The translations under genes were made by a program, and so were the position numbers. The notes under the pieces are model-generated. The model made no database searches. It saw only the letters and a list, made by a program, of their open reading frames with translations, and was not told where the DNA came from. 64,000 nt of DNA. Source: Eunapius fragilis (taxonomy: Eukaryota > Porifera > Demospongiae > Spongillida > Spongillidae). The stretch lies in contig OY811978.1 in NCBI GenBank assembly GCA_963681505.1, positions 8,577,236 through 8,641,235 on the forward strand. Reading direction: 5' to 3'. Shown one piece after another: positions 62,701 through 64,000 of this stretch (the stretch's first letter is position 1; the number at the start of each line of letters is the position of its first letter).

Positions 62701-63647
62701 GAGGTGTACATAACTCCCCAGTGTGCACCGTCACATTACATCATGAGGTGTAGCCCATTACATAACTCCCCAGTGTGCACCGTCACATTACATCATGAGG
62801 TGTAGCCCATTATATAACTCCCCAGTGTGCACCGTCACATTACATCATGAGGTGTAGCCCATTACATAACTCCCCAGTGTGCACCGTCACATTACATCAT
62901 GAGGTGTACATAACTCCCCAGTGTGCACCGTCACATTACATCATGAGGTGTAGCCCATTACATAAGGGTACTCCCCTAGTTGCCCAGTGTGATGTCATTT
63001 TGGTGATGTGGTCTAGAGTGATATGAGAGTAGTGAAGTGATGGAAGTGATGTGGTGATGGAAGTGATGTGATGGAAGTGATGTGATGGAAGTGATGTGGT
63101 GATGGAAGTGATGTGATGGAAGTGATGTGGTGGAATTGATGTGATGGAAGTGATGTGATGGAAGTGATGTGATGGAAGTGATGTGGTGATGGAAGTGATG
63201 TGATGGAAGTGATGTGATGGAAGTGATGTGATGGAAGTGATGTGGTGATGGAAGTGATGTGGTGATGGAAGTGATGTGGTGATGGAAGTGATGTGACAGA
63301 AGTATGGTGTGATGGTGGCAGTGATGTGATGGTGCATTAGTAATGTGGTGTGATGTGGTGGCAATGTTCATAGCAACGGCTTGTTATGTCCTTGTTGTCT
63401 GCACACACATGAAAACAAAATAAAACTTCTAGATAATGCACACCAGCTTGTCATTACCAATCAATAACATTACCAATTGATAATTGTCTCATTAGTTGAT
63501 TGGCTATCGTGGACGTGCGAGGATAGTGGTGTCCCTGGTATCAGAACTGGACCCCCCAGTGCCTCATGCACACTCCATAGTGGGCAAGAACACTGAAGAT
63601 GGCAAGTGTACTGTGGAGATAGGGCCAGAGACCGATATGTATGCACA
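59793..63647 (+). CDS. NFKB: NF-kappaB (p105/p100-type) Rel homology gene, 5' part
   Basis: A transcription factor binding kappaB DNA. Visible exons: 59793-59892, 61439-61494, 62060-62164, 63496-63647 (413 nt, 137 codons plus 2); the gene continues beyond the window. It begins [20 protein letters not shown]. The RHD starts at LEIIEQPKA followed by [19 protein letters not shown], the DNA-contacting recognition loop (the human p50 equivalent is RFRYVCEG). Then come [43 protein letters not shown] and GPETDMYA. These place it in the NF-kappaB class, which carries HAHSLVGK and a GKC/GIC strand, rather than the Rel class. Whether C-terminal ankyrin repeats are present cannot be seen. Intron 3 holds a 44/51-bp satellite. 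Confidence 0.92.
60430..60800. repeat. Pyrimidine-rich CTCCCT tract, NF-kappaB intron 1
   Basis: About 370 bp almost entirely C and T on the plus strand, a homopyrimidine-homopurine tract able to form triplex DNA. Confidence 0.9.
62290..62965. repeat. 44/51-bp minisatellite (ccccagtgtgcaccgtcaca), NF-kappaB intron 3
   Basis: About 14 copies in two length classes that differ by a gtagcccattacataa versus gtacataa segment. Confidence 0.97.
63020..63305. repeat. GTGATGTGATGGAA minisatellite, NF-kappaB intron 3
   Basis: About 18 copies of a 14-17 bp purine-rich unit, between the previous array and exon 4. Confidence 0.95.
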
Positions 63648-64000
63648 GTAAGTATTGGGTGTTGGCCATTTATTTCCTGTGGGGGAGAAGCACTATGTGT
63701 GTGTGGGCCAGGGGAGGGGGAGAAGCAGTACATGTGTGTGTGTGTGTGGGGGGGGGGGCTATTCCCTGTGGTGAGGGGGAGAAGCAGTATGTGTGTGGGG
63801 GCCATTCCCTGTGGTGAGGGCCTTGTTGTCATTAGGGGTCATGCCTGTGGGGAGAGGGGACACATGTCATTAGGTCAGTATTATTTGTAAGCTTTTGAAA
63901 TTCTTCCCTAGATACTAAATATTGCAAGCATCGTGTCATGATACATTCCACATAGCTCAGAGTATTCTCTTTGGAATGCAATGATATTCCCATTTAGTGC
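63648..64000. other. NF-kappaB intron 4 start, no exon seen to the window edge
   Basis: It contains a G-rich repeat (63690-63830, cattccctgtggtgaggg units) and then unique sequence. No further Rel-homology exon is recognisable before the end. Confidence 0.5.

Overview
The window reads as nuclear DNA of an animal, most likely a sponge (demosponge-like). Genes are intron-rich with short exons and mostly short GT-AG introns, and many genes lie head-to-head or tail-to-tail within 60-200 bp. Families include animal-specific ones (NF-kappaB, IkB/Bcl-3-like ankyrin protein, SIK kinase, FGD-type RhoGEF, GPR157-like receptor). There is an isolated tRNA-Glu, relics of LINE, pogo/Tigger and hAT elements, and an extreme load of intronic minisatellites and (CA)n tracts. 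The phylum call is inference from gene architecture and repeat style. All genes were assembled by hand from splice sites, reading-frame phase and family resemblance; for the main models the summed exon lengths are exact multiples of three.

Layout, left to right. 304-518: last exons of an unidentified gene (+). 867-3601: N-acetylneuraminate lyase fused in frame to an N-terminal LEM domain (+). 3799-6638: IkB/Bcl-3-like ankyrin protein (-), with a perfect palindromic kappaB site at its 5' end. 7.1-8.2 kb: decayed LINE 3' end and a G-rich satellite. 9948-10019: tRNA-Glu(CUC). 10.3-14.2 kb: mobile-element cluster (hAT-like MITE, pogo/Tigger derivative carrying a HIRAN-like reading frame, a 129-bp-arm foldback). 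14882-27516: FGD-like RhoGEF (DH-PH-FYVE-PH) with a coding 39-bp VNTR and about ten intronic satellites. 28125-29923: selenoprotein S (-), with a UGA selenocysteine codon as the penultimate codon and a candidate SECIS. 30021-39406: cystathionine beta-synthase (+), whose start codon is 97 bp from that of selenoprotein S. 39629-41556: U2AF1 splicing factor (-). 41779-43024: GPR157-like GPCR (-). 43.1-44.2 kb: nested MITEs. 44362-45666: aminoacylase-1 (-). 45727-46082: unrecognised 74-aa protein (+). 46256-54999: SIK-family kinase (-) with a KA1-like C-terminus. 56737-58976: 265-aa coiled-coil protein (+). 59793 to the right edge: NF-kappaB Rel-homology gene (+), cut by the window end.

Functional links. 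An NF-kappaB subunit and an IkB-type inhibitor lie about 53 kb apart in one window, and each has a kappaB-like site near its start, consistent with feedback regulation. Selenoprotein S (ER stress/ERAD, selenium use) and CBS (transsulfuration) share a very short divergent promoter. The other genes (splicing, sialic acid catabolism, N-acyl amino acid hydrolysis, LKB1-SIK signalling, Cdc42-type GEF) look like ordinary housekeeping neighbours.
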